A DNA stretch of 64,000 nt, from NCBI GenBank assembly GCA_026119935.1, contig JALRMH010000042.1, positions 248,001 to 312,000 of the forward strand. The letters run 5' to 3'. The number at the start of each line of letters is the position of its first letter. Position 1 is the stretch's first letter. Below are positions 12,222 through 23,983 of this stretch, one piece after another. Under the pieces are notes generated by a model. It saw only the letters and a program-made list of their open reading frames with translations, made no database searches and had not been told where the DNA came from. The stretch is from Endothia cerciana (lineage: Eukaryota; Ascomycota; Sordariomycetes; Diaporthales; Cryphonectriaceae). The translations under genes were made by a program, and so were the position numbers.

Positions 12222-15200
12222 ATGCAGCGACTCTGTAGAGCCAGCAGCCGCGCGCTGCGTCCGACACACTCGCCATGCCTCTCAGGCTCTTCCTACCTGT
12301 CCGCCGCGCGCCGTCCTCTCGCCCTGTCCCTGCAACGTCGGTACAAGAGCGCCCTCTACAACGCCCCCGACCCCAACGACAACTTCCTCCAGGGCGAGAA
12401 TGCCAACTACATCGACGAGATGTACATCCAGTACAAGCAGGATCCCAAGAGCGTGCACGTGTCATGGCAGGTCTACTTCAGGAACATGGAGAGCGGCAAC
12501 ATGCCCATCTCTCAGGCTTTTCAACCCCCTCCCAACCTCGTCCCTGCCTCCTCCGCCGTCGTGACCGGCCTGGCCGCCGGCGCCGGCGTGGGCATCGGCG
12601 AGGGTTCCGAGGTCGACAACCATCTGAAGGTCCAGCTCCTGGTCCGCGCATACCAGGCACGAGGTCACCTCAAGGCCAAGATCGACCCACTGGGCATCCG
12701 TCAGGAGTCCGAGGGCTTCGGGAACATCAAGCCCAAGGAGCTGAGCCTCGACTACTATCAGTTCACCGAGAGGGACCTCGATACCGAGTACACGCTCGGC
12801 CCCGGCATCCTGCCCCGCTTCAGGAAGGAGGGCAGGGAGAAGATGACCCTGCGCGAGATCGTCGATGCCTGCGAGAAGATCTATTGCGGCTCGTACGGCG
12901 TCGAGTTCATCCACATCCCCGACCGCGAGAAGTGCGACTGGCTGAGGGAGCGCATCGAGGTTCCCCAGCCCTTCAAGTACTCTCACGACGAGAAGAGGCG
13001 CATCCTTGACCGCCTCATCTGGAGCTCCAGCTTCGAGTCCTTCCTGGCGACCAAGTACCCCAACGACAAGCGTTTCGGCCTCGAGGGCTGCGAGACTCTT
13101 GTCCCCGGCATGAAGGCCCTCATCGATCGCAGTGTCGACTACGGCGTCAAGGATATCGTCATTGGGATGCCCCACCGCGGTCGTCTGAACGTGCTCAGCA
13201 ACGTCGTGCGCAAGCCCAACGAGTCCATCTTCAGCGAGTTTGCGGGTACCTCTGCCGCCGAGGACGAGGGCTCCGGCGACGTCAAGTACCACCTGGGTAT
13301 GAACTTCGAGAGGCCTACGCCGTCTGGAAAGCGTGTGCAGCTGTCTCTGGTCGCCAACCCCTCCCACCTGGAGGCCGAGGACCCGGTCGTCCTGGGTAAG
13401 ACTCGAGCCATCCAGCACTACAACAACGATGAGAAGACCCACCGCACTGCTATGGGCGTCCTCCTCCACGGTGACGCGGCTTTTGCCGCCCAGGGTGTCG
13501 TCTACGAATGCCTCGGTTTCCACTCTCTGCCCGCCTACTCCACCGGCGGCACGGTCCACATCGTCGTGAACAACCAGATTGGCTTCACCACGGATCCTCG
13601 TTTCGCTCGTTCTACCCCGTACTGTACCGATATCGCAAAGGCCATCGATGCCCCCGTCTTCCACGTCAACGCCGATGACGTCGAGGCTGTCAACTTCGTC
13701 TCCCAGCTGGCTGCCGACTGGAGGGCCGAGTTCCAGCAGGACGTCGTCATTGATCTGGTCTGCTACCGCAAGCACGGCCACAACGAGACGGACCAGCCCT
13801 CCTTCACCCAACCCCTCATGTACAAGCGTATCCAGTCGCACGAGCCCCAGATTAATATCTACGTTGAGCAGCTGCAGAAGGACGGCACGTTTACCAAGGA
13901 GGACATCGAAGAGCATAAGAAGTGGGTCTGGGGCATGCTGGAGGAGAGCTTCTCCAAGTCCAAGGACTACCAGCCGACCTCGAAAGAGTGGACCACATCC
14001 GCGTGGAACGGCTTTAAGTCCCCCAAGGAGCTGGCCACCGAGGTCCTGCCGCACAAACCCACTGGTGTCAAGCAGGATACTCTGGAGCACATCGGCACGG
14101 TGATCGGCTCTACTCCCGAAGGTTTCGGTGTCCACCGCAACCTCAAGCGTATCCTGTCCAACCGCACCAAGTCCGTCCTCGAGGGCAAGAACATCGACTG
14201 GTCGACCGCCGAGGCCCTGGCGTTCGGTTCTCTCGTCACTGAGGGCCACCATGTCCGCGTGGCTGGTCAGGATGTTGAGCGTGGTACATTCTCGCAGCGT
14301 CATGCTGTGTTCCACGATCAGGGGAACGAGGGTACGTACACGCCGCTGCAGCATGTCAGCAAGGATCAGGGCAAGTTTGTCATTTCAAACTCGTCCTTGA
14401 GTGAGTTTGGCGCCCTCGGTTTCGAGTACGGGTACTCTCTCACCTCGCCAAATGCCCTGGTCATGTGGGAGGCCCAATTTGGTGACTTCGCCAACAACGC
14501 ACAATGTATCATCGACCAGTTTATCGCGTCTGGCGAGGTGAAGTGGATGCAGAGGACCGGCCTTGTCATGTCACTCCCCCACGGGTATGATGGACAGGGC
14601 CCAGAACACTCGTCCGGTCGTCTCGAGCGCTATCTGCAGCTCTGCAACGAGGACCCTCGTGTCTTCCCGTCCGAGGACAAGCTGCACCGCCAGCACCAGG
14701 ACTGCAACATGCAGATTGCGTACATGACGACCCCGGCTAATCTGTTCCACGTCCTCCGACGCCAGATGAACAGGCAATTCCGCAAGCGTGAGTTCGATAC
14801 CTAGACCCCCTCAAGCAGGCGAATACCTCAGTAGCTAACACGAGACAGCCCTCATCATCTTCTTCTCCAAGTCTCTTCTCCGGCACCCACTTGCGCGCTC
14901 CAACATTGAGGAGTTCACCGGCGACTCACAATTCCATTGGATCATCGAGGACCCGGCTCACGAGAGCGGGAACATCAAGCCTCGCGAGGAGATCGATCGT
15001 GTGATCATCTGCTCAGGTCAGGTCTACACCGCGCTGCACAAGTACCGCACCGACAACAACATCAACGACGTGGCCATCACGCGTATCGAGCAGCTCAACC
15101 CATTCCCGTGGCAGCAGCTCAAGGAGAACCTGGACAGCTATCCTAACGCCAAGACTGTCGTCTGGGCCCAGGAGGAGCCCCTGAACGCCGGTGCATGGAG

Positions 15201-15390
15201 CTTTACACAGCCGCGTATCGAGACCCTGCTGAACCAGACTCGCCATCACGACCACAAGCACGTCATGTATGCCGGTCGCAACCCCAGCGCGTCTGTGGCC
15301 ACCGGCCTAAAGGCGTCTCACGTCAAGGAGGAGCAGGATCTCTTAGAAATGGCTTTCACCGTGAAACAGGACAAGCTGAAGGGGGAGTAA
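12222..15390 (+). CDS. KGD1: 2-oxoglutarate dehydrogenase E1 component, mitochondrial
   Basis: Thiamine-diphosphate-dependent E1 of the 2-oxoglutarate dehydrogenase complex (TCA cycle, mitochondrial matrix). Exons 12222-14787 and 14849-15390; the 61-nt intron restores RKPLIIFFSKSLLRHPLARS. 1035 codons, normal for the family. It starts with an Arg-rich presequence (MQRLCRASSRALRPTHSPCL...) ending near LQRRYKSALYNAPDPND, a typical matrix-protease site context. The E1 N-terminal peptide NDNFLQGENANYIDEMY, MPHRGRLNVL (about residue 316), the TPP-domain VVNNQIGFTTDPR (about 447) and GHNETDQPSFTQP (about 518) are all intact. The transketolase pyrimidine-binding domain includes RGTFSQRHAVFHDQ. I chose the ATG at 12222 because it directly precedes the presequence; no other in-frame ATG lies nearby. 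Confidence 0.97.
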
Positions 15391-15850
15391 ATCGGTATAG
15401 GGTGGTCTCGAGCGTGAAGGGGACAGGCAGAGTGTGGGAGGGTACCAAGAGGACATTTGTACACGTATAAAGCGGCACGTGTTCAGGCGCCAGCATCTCC
15501 TTTGTGCAAACAATCACTTGCTCTGAAACACTGTACATGTATGAATAAGCATGGAATGGACGAACGCAAGGCTCTAAAGGCTCTACAAACCATGACCCTG
15601 ATTCCTCCACGGCTTCTGAGAGCCGGCACATGCGAGCGGACGACATACACATTTGGTATGTAGGACCTTGGGGTTGAGAACTTATGTAGACTCGGAACAG
15701 TTTGGGAAGATACACCAGGTGCAATGGTGTTGATGGGTATATTATAACAGTATCATGAGCAGCACTGCCGCTACAGCCTAGTTCTTAGATGGCAAGCTGC
15801 GCCGGGCTCGAGATGTCCTTCTTCTGCGGGGAAGTAGCATGTCCAACGAA
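15391..15850. other. Convergent 3' flank KGD1 / CIA1
   Basis: 460 nt between converging stop codons. Short open frames only; nothing recognised beyond presumed 3' UTRs. Confidence 0.5.
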
Positions 15851-17266
15851 TCAAGTCGTGATGATCTTCCACGGCTTGACCACCCCGTTATCGCCAGTCG
15901 TAATCAGCATCTCCTCGATACCCCGAGCATCAGAGCGCGGGTCGAACCTCCGGCACCACGTTATGTGGTTTACCTCGTGTGGCCCATGTGAATTCTTCAC
16001 CGTGGTCAAAAGCCGCCAGTTCTGAGACCCTGTCGGGCCGTCCGCCATGGTTGAGTCGGAAGGATCATGCTGTTTCGCCCCTTCGGGCAGGTTTGCCGAA
16101 TGGTCATCCTCAGTGAGCTGTGGCTCCTCCCTGTAGATGGCAATGACGCCATCGCTGCCTGTACTGGCGACGAGACCCGATGAAGCGCTCCATGATGCCG
16201 AATAAACATCTCGTGTATGCGCAGCTGGTAAGATGGCCGTGCACTCCCACTCTTCTCTCAAGGATGGCCGCATTGTATTGGGTATGCCTCCCAGACCGGA
16301 ACGGAACATTGGATTTCTCCCGTCACCTTCCGGCTCTCCCTCGGTACCCTCCTTCAGCGTCCAGATCCGTATGGTTTTATCGGCTGAGAAGGTCATCAAG
16401 CGCGGGAACTTCTTCCGATCTGGGTTGGCCTCCCACTGCACACCCCAGACCGTCCCATTGTGGCCCTCCAGCACGGCTACACACACCCACTCCCCGTCGC
16501 CGTCCTCGCGCCATATCCTCACTGTGTCGTCGTAGCTGCTGGTCGCCAACACCTCGGAGCCATAATTGCCCCTACTGGTCCGCCCGGGCACGTCGGGGCA
16601 CCACGCCACGCACTTGACGTCCCCCTCGTGCTCGCTCAGGACTGCGACCGTCTCCCACTCGTCCTCGGCCTCGTTGGAGCCGACGTCCTCCCATATCCAC
16701 ACGGACTTGTCACGACTGCAAGTGGCGAGGAACTGGCCGGCGGGGGAGAACGCGGCACTCTTGACCTCGGATTCGTGGCCCTCCAGCACGAGTGTGTACT
16801 CCCAGTCATCGTCGCTCTTATCGGACGAGTCGTCGCCGGCGTTCAGCAGCACGCGTGTAGTGGTTCCGCTGCCAACCTGGGAGGGCGCGGGGTTCCCGGT
16901 TGTTCTTCTTGTGATCTCGACCTCCATGTCATCGCCCGCGCCCGCGCCATCGGAAAAGGGGGCGTTGTCGCCGTCCCAGCGCCACAGGGCGGCGGTGGAA
17001 TCGAAGCTAGCGGTGACAAGGCACAGCCTGTGAGGGGGCAGGGCGGGCTTCCACGCGGCGCTGCGGACGGAGCGGGCATGCCCACCGGCCAGGGTGCTGT
17101 GGGAGGAGAGGGTCGACAGGGAGTAAACGGTGACGGCCTTGGCGTGGCATGTCGCGAGGAGGGGTAGGGTCGGGTGCGGTATTGAGGCCCAGGCGCGCTG
17201 GTTGAGTTCGGGTGTAAGGGGCGGTAGGGCTTCGAGCCGAGTCGAGCCTGCGCTTGATGAGGCCAT
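15851..17266 (-). CDS. CIA1: Cytosolic iron-sulfur assembly protein Cia1 (WD40)
   Basis: Intronless 471-codon gene for a seven-bladed WD40 propeller. The repeats are easy to follow: SVRSAAWKP...LVTASFDSTAALWRWDGD, EVKSAAFSPAGQFLATCSRDKSVWIWED, DVKCVAWCPD...VLATSSYDDTVRIWREDGDGEW, TVWGVQWEANPDRKKFPRLMTFSADKTIRIWTL, then the C-terminal blades ending GDNGVVKPWKI. The CSRDKSVWIWE blade and ESEVKSAAFSP are characteristic of Cia1/CIAO1, part of the CIA targeting complex that hands 4Fe-4S clusters to cytosolic and nuclear apoproteins. Compared with yeast Cia1 (330 residues) it has acidic inserts between blades (for example GDDSSDKSDDDWEYTLV), usual in filamentous fungi. Confidence 0.92.
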   Translation of the reverse strand: MASSSAGSTRLEALPPLTPELNQRAWASIPHPTLPLLATCHAKAVTVYSLSTLSSHSTLAGGHARSVRSAAWKPALPPHRLCLVTASFDSTAALWRWDGDNAPFSDGAGAGDDMEVEITRRTTGNPAPSQVGSGTTTRVLLNAGDDSSDKSDDDWEYTLVLEGHESEVKSAAFSPAGQFLATCSRDKSVWIWEDVGSNEAEDEWETVAVLSEHEGDVKCVAWCPDVPGRTSRGNYGSEVLATSSYDDTVRIWREDGDGEWVCVAVLEGHNGTVWGVQWEANPDRKKFPRLMTFSADKTIRIWTLKEGTEGEPEGDGRNPMFRSGLGGIPNTMRPSLREEWECTAILPAAHTRDVYSASWSASSGLVASTGSDGVIAIYREEPQLTEDDHSANLPEGAKQHDPSDSTMADGPTGSQNWRLLTTVKNSHGPHEVNHITWCRRFDPRSDARGIEEMLITTGDNGVVKPWKIITT

Positions 17267-17950
17267 GGTGAAGGGGTGGTGTGGTATGGAAAAGGGTACC
17301 GAGCTCTGAGGACCGAGGCCGGCAGGAAAAGTAAGACTGGATGGAAGTGGAGGGGACGACCAGCCCCGGAAGCTGCCGACACCGGGAGCAAGATCCGCTC
17401 AGGATGTGTTCATGAAGGGGAGCGATAGTTTGTAGCAGCGATCCCTCGTTGGGTTGACTGCATCGATCGAAATCAACAGCTCTCAAGGCGGTAACCTGGA
17501 GCGTCGTCGCGAGTGTTGGCGCTCCAGACGTGGGCAGGTCGAGGTTGTGCTCCAAATTTTGGAGGGCGAAGAATAAAAAAAGATGATGCAAAAGTGGAGA
17601 TGGGAGAAGTACTACCACAGCGGATCCGGCCGAGGGTGTACCTCCCACCCCCAGATGCCGTGCCATCTGGGGGCTGCAACCAATGAACCACAATTCTGTG
17701 AGCCCCTCACCTCACCACACCTCACCTCACCCCCGTCGCATCCATCTCAACTGCGCATGTGAACCGTATGGACTCCTCAGTCCGACCCACTTGACGACAG
17801 CGCCCTGCCCCGGTTGGGAACAAATCAACCTACCATTGACATCATTGGAACAGAGGTTTACCGTTCAGGAGCCTCTGACAGAAGGGAATATCTGTCCATA
17901 GACGCCGGCACGCTATATTATGGAATTTGTTTTAATATGGTTTATTTTCC

Positions 17951-17953
<3 letters not shown>

Positions 17954-17988
<35 letters not shown>

Positions 17989-17989
17989 T
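17954..17989. repeat. (ATT)n microsatellite
   Basis: About 12 perfect copies of ATT within a T-rich stretch. Confidence 0.9.
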
Positions 17990-18053
17990 GTGGATTGATA
18001 GGCGTGAGAAGTGAAGGGAACTGCCAATTGGCTGGCGGGCCGTATCGGCCCGG

Positions 18054-18077
18054 GCATCGGCCTGATCAGGCCGATGC
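18054..18077. repeat. 24-bp perfect palindrome
   Basis: The left arm GCATCGGCCTGA is followed at once by its exact reverse complement, so the whole 24 bp reads the same on both strands with no spacer. A shorter inverted pair (GGGCCG/CGGCCC, about 18038-18052) lies just before it. Function unknown; it could bind a dimeric factor or be a terminal remnant of a mobile element. Confidence 0.85.
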
Positions 18078-18214
18078 AAAACCCATAGCCTACTTAGCCC
18101 TAGCCCAAGCAGGCTGGCCTGGATAGCTTCCTTCCTTCTCAATAAGAACAACCACCTGAATCAACGACCTGTACCAACTGCAGATCTGCTTCTAACGATT
18201 GTGACCTACCAACA

Positions 18215-18268
18215 CTATTATTATTATTATTCTTCTTCTTCTTCTTCTTCTTCTTCTTCTTCTTCTTC
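18215..18268. repeat. Compound microsatellite (ATT)n(TTC)n
   Basis: About 6 ATT units run directly into about 12 TTC units. Confidence 0.9.
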
Positions 18269-20863
18269 CCTGTTTTTGATTTCCCGCTTCTTTTCCCAGA
18301 CGGACTATGCCATGGCACGGCTCGAGAGGATCTGTGGATGAATTAGTGGGCTCACGCTTGGTAGGCGTGATATGGCCTTCCCGCGGCTCATCCGACGCGG
18401 CAAGCCATCATCTCTCGCCGATGATACAAGTACCTTCGAGAGCAATCATTCCGCTCACACGCACGGGCAGACTGCAGGGACGACGTCCACAGCCCGCCCC
18501 GTCTGTGTTGTGCATGCACGATCGCAGTCGTCCATGATCACAGCCATCAGCCTAGCCTCCTCCTGGAAGTCCCTCCTGTCCGCTCAGCTCGCAACTCAGA
18601 CCGATCCATACCGGCAGGCACCCTTATGAGGGCTAGCTTGACAGACTTGCACGGTCAACTCGCCGCCATCCCTGACAGTGCACGCGCCAGGGCTCGTGCG
18701 CAAAACACCCACGCTCCCGGACGGTAAGCGCTAGGTGCCACATCCGACTTGACTTCACCCGCTAACGCTTGCCATCCGAGGCGAGCCTTGGGCTCCGCGT
18801 TAAGTTGTCGCAGGTACCGCAGAGACCTCGCCAGCCATCTCGAATGTACTGTGTTAGCTCACGCGCCGTCCGACACCGTCGCACGTGCCCTCGGCGGTGG
18901 GTCACCGAGTGACGCCAAGATTCCGGTCACCGAGGCTGTCCGGAACCCCCGTTGCTCGAGAGCGCAGCAACGACCACTACTAGATAGTACGAGGTAGATT
19001 GCTGCTATCTGCTCATCGGTCATGGGAGTAGTGTCTTCCACTCACGAAGCCACGGTGTCTCAGGCTCGTTCTCATGGACCCCACTGTACTCACATTCTGT
19101 TCGCCCGGACGGGTGCCCTTCGCCCGGCGGCACGGGACCAGCACCTCCACCGATAGACCGCGATGAGATGTACGGCGTGTCAATCCCAATCATACCAGCA
19201 GTATGATAAATCACGGATGGTCCCAGCTGCGACAAGTGTCGAACGGCCGGGGCGCAGTGAAGAGCCGAGGTCGAGGTAAAGGTGGCTTGCCAGGGGCCGG
19301 AAAAACCCAGGATAAGAAAGCCTCTATGCGACTCGATTCGTGACTGTGGTTCGACGCCAGATTTTCATATCCCTGTTCAGTCTCACGACATAATCACTTA
19401 CTCTCCGCTGGCAGCACCGCTCAGATCCAGAACAAAACCACACACACAGTGACCCTGGCGAGGGTGTGAGGACTACCCGATCACAGGCCCCCCCATCGCT
19501 CTGTCTTGTTACCCGGACGTGCCAGCGCGCTCGTCGTGCCATGACGACAGGATGACTCGCATAGGATACTACCTAGGATCTCTAGTACATTTTTCACGCT
19601 ACGACACGCCTAGGAACCTTTACGTGATGACATCTGTTGGACTGCTTCCCGTTGTCTCACAGAGAAAGAAGAAAGGCTTTCTTGCTTTTCACCTTCTCGT
19701 CTCTGGATCAGAACAGTCTCAGTCCCCTTCCTTTTCCTAATGCCCGGACACGGGACTATCGCGCTCCCTACTCACTCCTCACGGCCCGGCCTATGGCCCA
19801 AAAACTGGATTAGTTCGGATTCCTCGGGTCACAGCAGCTGCCACCTCGGCGACCCAAGAACAAGGACATTGTCCAGGCTAGGGCCTCGAGATTTACCAAG
19901 CTCTGATACTCCATAGTAGAAGAGGCAGGCTGAGACACCCACGACTACTAGCCCCGCTTGCTCAGGCCTCTGGGGGACCGTAGGACGCCACAAGAGAGCT
20001 AGTGCCAGCTTGTTTTTGAATTTCGCCATTCTCGCCATCTATTGACACCAGACCACTGCAGGCTTTCACCTGGAGCTCCACGGCAGCGGGAACCAAGATT
20101 GTCGATTGTCTTACTCTCTGGCTCCTCAGAGGTTGTCAACCCCTCCAGATGCCGCCATTCCTCTCCCTAGTTCCAGGCTTGCCCTCAAGCGGAAGCGGCA
20201 AGCCTCTGCTATGCATACCTCATTATGCTCACGTCCCTGCACTCGCCGCGTTGGCTGTTTCTACCAGACTCGTATCCTCACGGCAATGATCGCAACCCGC
20301 CCCCGGCCATGAACGGTACGCAGGAACCCCTGATTCAGGGCCCCCGTTGGATACCATGAGAAACGCACTACCTTAGTTGCTTGTTGATCCTTGGAAAGTT
20401 CGTCGCCGTTCCCCTCCACAGACTTCCGCCCTTGGTCTTTCTCGGACGCGCCTCAGACCGGACCCTGGACTAGTCGCCGTTGTCCAACTTTGGTTGCCAG
20501 GATCCCCCACCCGTCCCCTCGGGAGCTACTATGACAAGAGTACTCCTCAATTTGATATCTTGTCGGCCGTGCCATCTCGTCTGACCAGGTCTGCCGGTTG
20601 ATCCCAAGCGGCGTCCCTTCCGGATCGAGGATGACTACCTAGTCATATGCACGTTCGGACCTACTGATGCTCTCTGGAGGGAATGCTGGCAGTGGAAAAG
20701 CGTAGATATTCGCTTGAACTTCTAGGTCATTTCCCAGGCAGATGGCCCTGGCTATGAAACGGTCATAGAACGCCGTCTTGGTCTTTCTGCGTTCATACTG
20801 CGTCCAACGCAAGGCATCTCGAAGCCTCGAGGACATCAAGACTCCCTGGACGAATCTGACACC

Positions 20864-23800
20864 ATGGCCTCAAACACGTCGCCTGCCGACCAACTTCTTG
20901 AGCAATGGCAAGGGCAGATCGTGCCGCGGTCCTTCAACGCGGGCTTCGTGACGCTCAGCTATATCGTCAGTCTGATTGGGGCTGCGTCGACCCTCGAGCT
21001 GATCAACAGGAGGACGGCCCCCAAAGGCAAGATCAATCAGTATGTATCCGTGTCATGAGACTCCATGGCAGGATGAGGGGCTGACGGAGGCGCCACAGCC
21101 TGCTGCTCATCAGCGCGGCTGTAACGATGGGTGGAATCGCCATCTGGTGTATGCATTACATAGGAAATCGTGCCATTGATATCGGTAACGGGGACCCACA
21201 ACTCCAGATTGCATACTCGAGCGGCTTCACTGCTCTCTCGTTCTTCATGCCAATCATCGTGCTCCTCGCCGCTTTCGTCGCCATCGGTACAAACGAACAG
21301 GTTTCCTGGTGGCGTGTCGCTGTCGGAGGGACTCTCGCAGGAGCTGCCATCTGTGGTATGCACTATCTTGGGAATGCGTCGATCAACAACTACGTTTGTA
21401 TCTATAATGTGGCCAACGTCGTCGGGGCAGCCCTGATCGCCGTAGCGGCCAGTATCATTGCGCTCTCGGTATTTTTCGTCCTCCGCTCTTCATGGACCAA
21501 CTCGTGGTGGAAGAGGGGCATGTCGGCAGTGTTGTTGGCTGGAGCCGTCTCAGGCATGCACTGGTGTGCCTCTACAGGAACACAGTACAAACTGATATCT
21601 CTTGCCGGGACCGGTCAGCTGTCGAGGAACACCACCGTCATTGTCGTCATCTGTCTTGTCAGTACCCTCTTCGTTGCTACTTCTGTCTCCTCTCCACTAA
21701 CCTTCGATATCTCAGTCGGTAGGTGCCTGTGTCATCATGGCAGGCTTCGCCATGTATACTGCTCGCCTTAGGCAGCGATATGCCAATAAAGCACAGCAGG
21801 TCGTGTTGGCGGCGGCTGTCTTCGATAAGCACGGCCGCGTACTCGTTAGTCCGGACGGTCTGCTGCCTAGCGAGAAGATCACGGAATCGTTTCTGGAAAA
21901 GACGCCGCAGGATTCCTTCACTGTCGCCCACCCTTTGTTCCACTGGATGTTCCAGGCATCTAGGAACTGGTCCAGTATCACCAGCATCATCAGTGGGATC
22001 ACAAATCATCTCACTCACCTCCCGCACACCGGGCGCGGTAACATCAGCGGGGACATTAAACTCATCACGGACCACGGCGAGCTGATCGAAAACTACGATA
22101 TCATATTTCGCGAGCTTTTCTGCGCAGCGGCCGCCGGGCTTGCGGACAAGACGAAGACCCCATTGACCAACGTTGGCATCCTCTGGGACCAGATAATCTC
22201 GACTGGAGGAGGCCACGCTGCACAGGCCCAGGCCCGGCGGCGTCAGCAAGAGGTTGGACGTGCTATGGTTGAAGGTGACAGCCTTGGCCTCCGCAAAGAT
22301 ATCCAGCCAGATGACGCGGCCGCGAATATGCCGGTTCCTGAGGACCAGGCCGAGAAGGGTCTCGTCCGTCAACATATCTCAGAGTTCGGTCGGGGTAGCC
22401 TCATGTTCCTCGTCCGTCGTGTCGAGAATAACAGTGACGTCCAAGTCCTCACGGCTGCCGGTTATCGTTTCGCAGAACTGCACCAGGTCAGCGGGATTAT
22501 CGGATCCTCAATGCAGATCAAGACGCGGGGCTTCGAGAACAAGCTTCGGGACATGGCCGGATACGCAGAGGAGAACAGCATGCTCAAGCCCGGCGTCCAC
22601 ATGGCCCTCTTCGGAGTCCGAGCTCGTGTCAACAATGCCTACGGTTTCGACGTACTGGCCAGACGAGATGCACGAAACCTCCTCCCAGCGGTACAGATGC
22701 CACTGGCACGGCTAGACGCCTGGCAGGTCAGCTTCCTCCGGCAGTTGGAACGGATGACCCCATACCAAATCACGCGAAGGGTCGATAGCCTGGAGCACCT
22801 GCCTCCGAAGGAGAGGATGTTTGCGTCACAACTGACGGACAGTATCGAGGCCCTCCGCGGCTGGATAGAGGACAATATCTTTGACGAGGCTGTCCTCTGC
22901 CCCAAGACGGTTGAGGTGCCTTGCCGTCCCGCCTCGCCAGGCTCGGCGCCGGGCACGTGCACCGTCATCACATTCAGGATCGTCATCCCCATCCACCTCC
23001 ACATCGAGAGCCCCCAGTGCGGGTTCGTGCCCCTCAACCTGTTCAAGGTGCACCAGCTCGTGTACAAGGACTCGCCCAACCACCTGGTCTTCGCCAGGTC
23101 CGTCCACCGCGAGATCGCTCCCATCATCAACGCCGTCCCGCTGGTGATGCTCCCGACGAAGCCGAAGCCGCTAGCGCTGGGCCAGTCGAGACGCGCTTCA
23201 CTGCGAGACGGCAGGATGCCGAGCAGGATCTTCCGTTTCCCGCGGCCGCACACATCGGGCCGCCCGAGCGGAGGGGCGGTCGATTCTGATGGTAACCCCA
23301 TCCCGATGTTCCTCCGCCGCACGCATTCAGGTGCGGCGTCGGAGCAGACCACCTCGACGCTCAAGCTGTGGAATGGCCGGCACAGCGCCGACGAGGTCAG
23401 CCCCGGCTCAGAACACGCGGGGTATGAGCGCAACCTCGCCTCGCCACCGCCGGCATATGCCATGGACGGGCTGCAGCCGCGCAGGGTGTCCCAAACAGCG
23501 ATATCAGCCCCTTCGCCGCCGCCTGCTGCGATGACGTACCAGCAGCAGCCCTCGTCGTTCGGCGGTATCATGGTGTCGCAGGAGATCACAGTCAACGTCC
23601 GGCCGGTGGGGGACGTCTCGGATACGTCAGCAGGCCGCAGCCCCAGCGGCAACAGGCGCAGGGCAGCCGAGCACCCGGGAGCGTTACTCCGGCGGCGGAT
23701 GAGCGAAGGACGGCCGGGGGCGGCAGAGGAGAGGAATCTTTCGTCGCCGGCGGAGGCGAAGAGGCCCGGCGTGGCAGCAGCTCATTATCCCGGTGGTCCG

Positions 23801-23983
23801 TCCGTGTCCAGGAGCAGCGGGGGGTCACCGACGGCGGGCATCGAGTTGAGGTCGCTAGCGACCGACCGGGCGAGTGTACACATCGGGGCTGGCGTGCAGG
23901 TGTCCAACGTCGAGGCTGAGAAGTTGACGGACGTGCCTACCTTTGTAGATGAACTCGTTGGGTTCTGTGTGGAGGGGAGGTGA
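20864..23983 (+). CDS. MHYT-domain seven-helix membrane protein
   Basis: Three exons, 20864-21039, 21099-21657, 21716-23983 (introns of 59 and 58 nt; CTAAC branch in the second), 1000 codons. The N-terminal 250 residues form seven predicted membrane helices. Three helices carry the Met-His signature of MHYT domains: WCMHYIGN (His about 78), CGMHYLGN (about 147) and SGMHWCAS (about 213). In bacterial MHYT proteins these residues are proposed to hold copper and sense O2, CO or NO. The following cytosolic region (FDKHGRVLVSPDGLLPSEK..., about residues 275-720) has globular character but no domain I can name. The last 280 residues are Pro/Ser/Arg-rich and look disordered. Fungal homologues exist and are uncharacterised; a gas- or metal-sensing signalling role is inference. 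Starting at ATG 20864 places a soluble N-tail before helix 1. Confidence 0.88.

Larger units (their letters stand above)
17267..20863. other. Gene-poor region with trinucleotide repeats and a palindrome
   Basis: 3.6 kb between divergently transcribed CIA1 and the MHYT gene. Open frames on both strands are under about 90 codons and none reads as a protein. It holds two trinucleotide microsatellites, a 24-bp perfect palindrome (18054-18077) and otherwise unremarkable mixed sequence. Parts of it must contain the promoters of the flanking genes. I see no transposon reading frame and no tRNA. Confidence 0.6.

Noticed and set aside
12462..14354. 630-codon open frame on the minus strand inside KGD1
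   Set aside because: Exactly antisense to the conserved KGD1 protein. Its composition is what reverse translation of GC-biased codons gives (Val/Leu/Asp-rich), with no domain.
17814..18014. Frame with a poly-Tyr run
   Set aside because: Product of the ATT microsatellite read in one frame.
19346..19360. tRNA B-box-like GGTTCGACGCC
   Set aside because: The T-stem has a mismatch, no A-box lies at the right distance and no acceptor stem can be formed.
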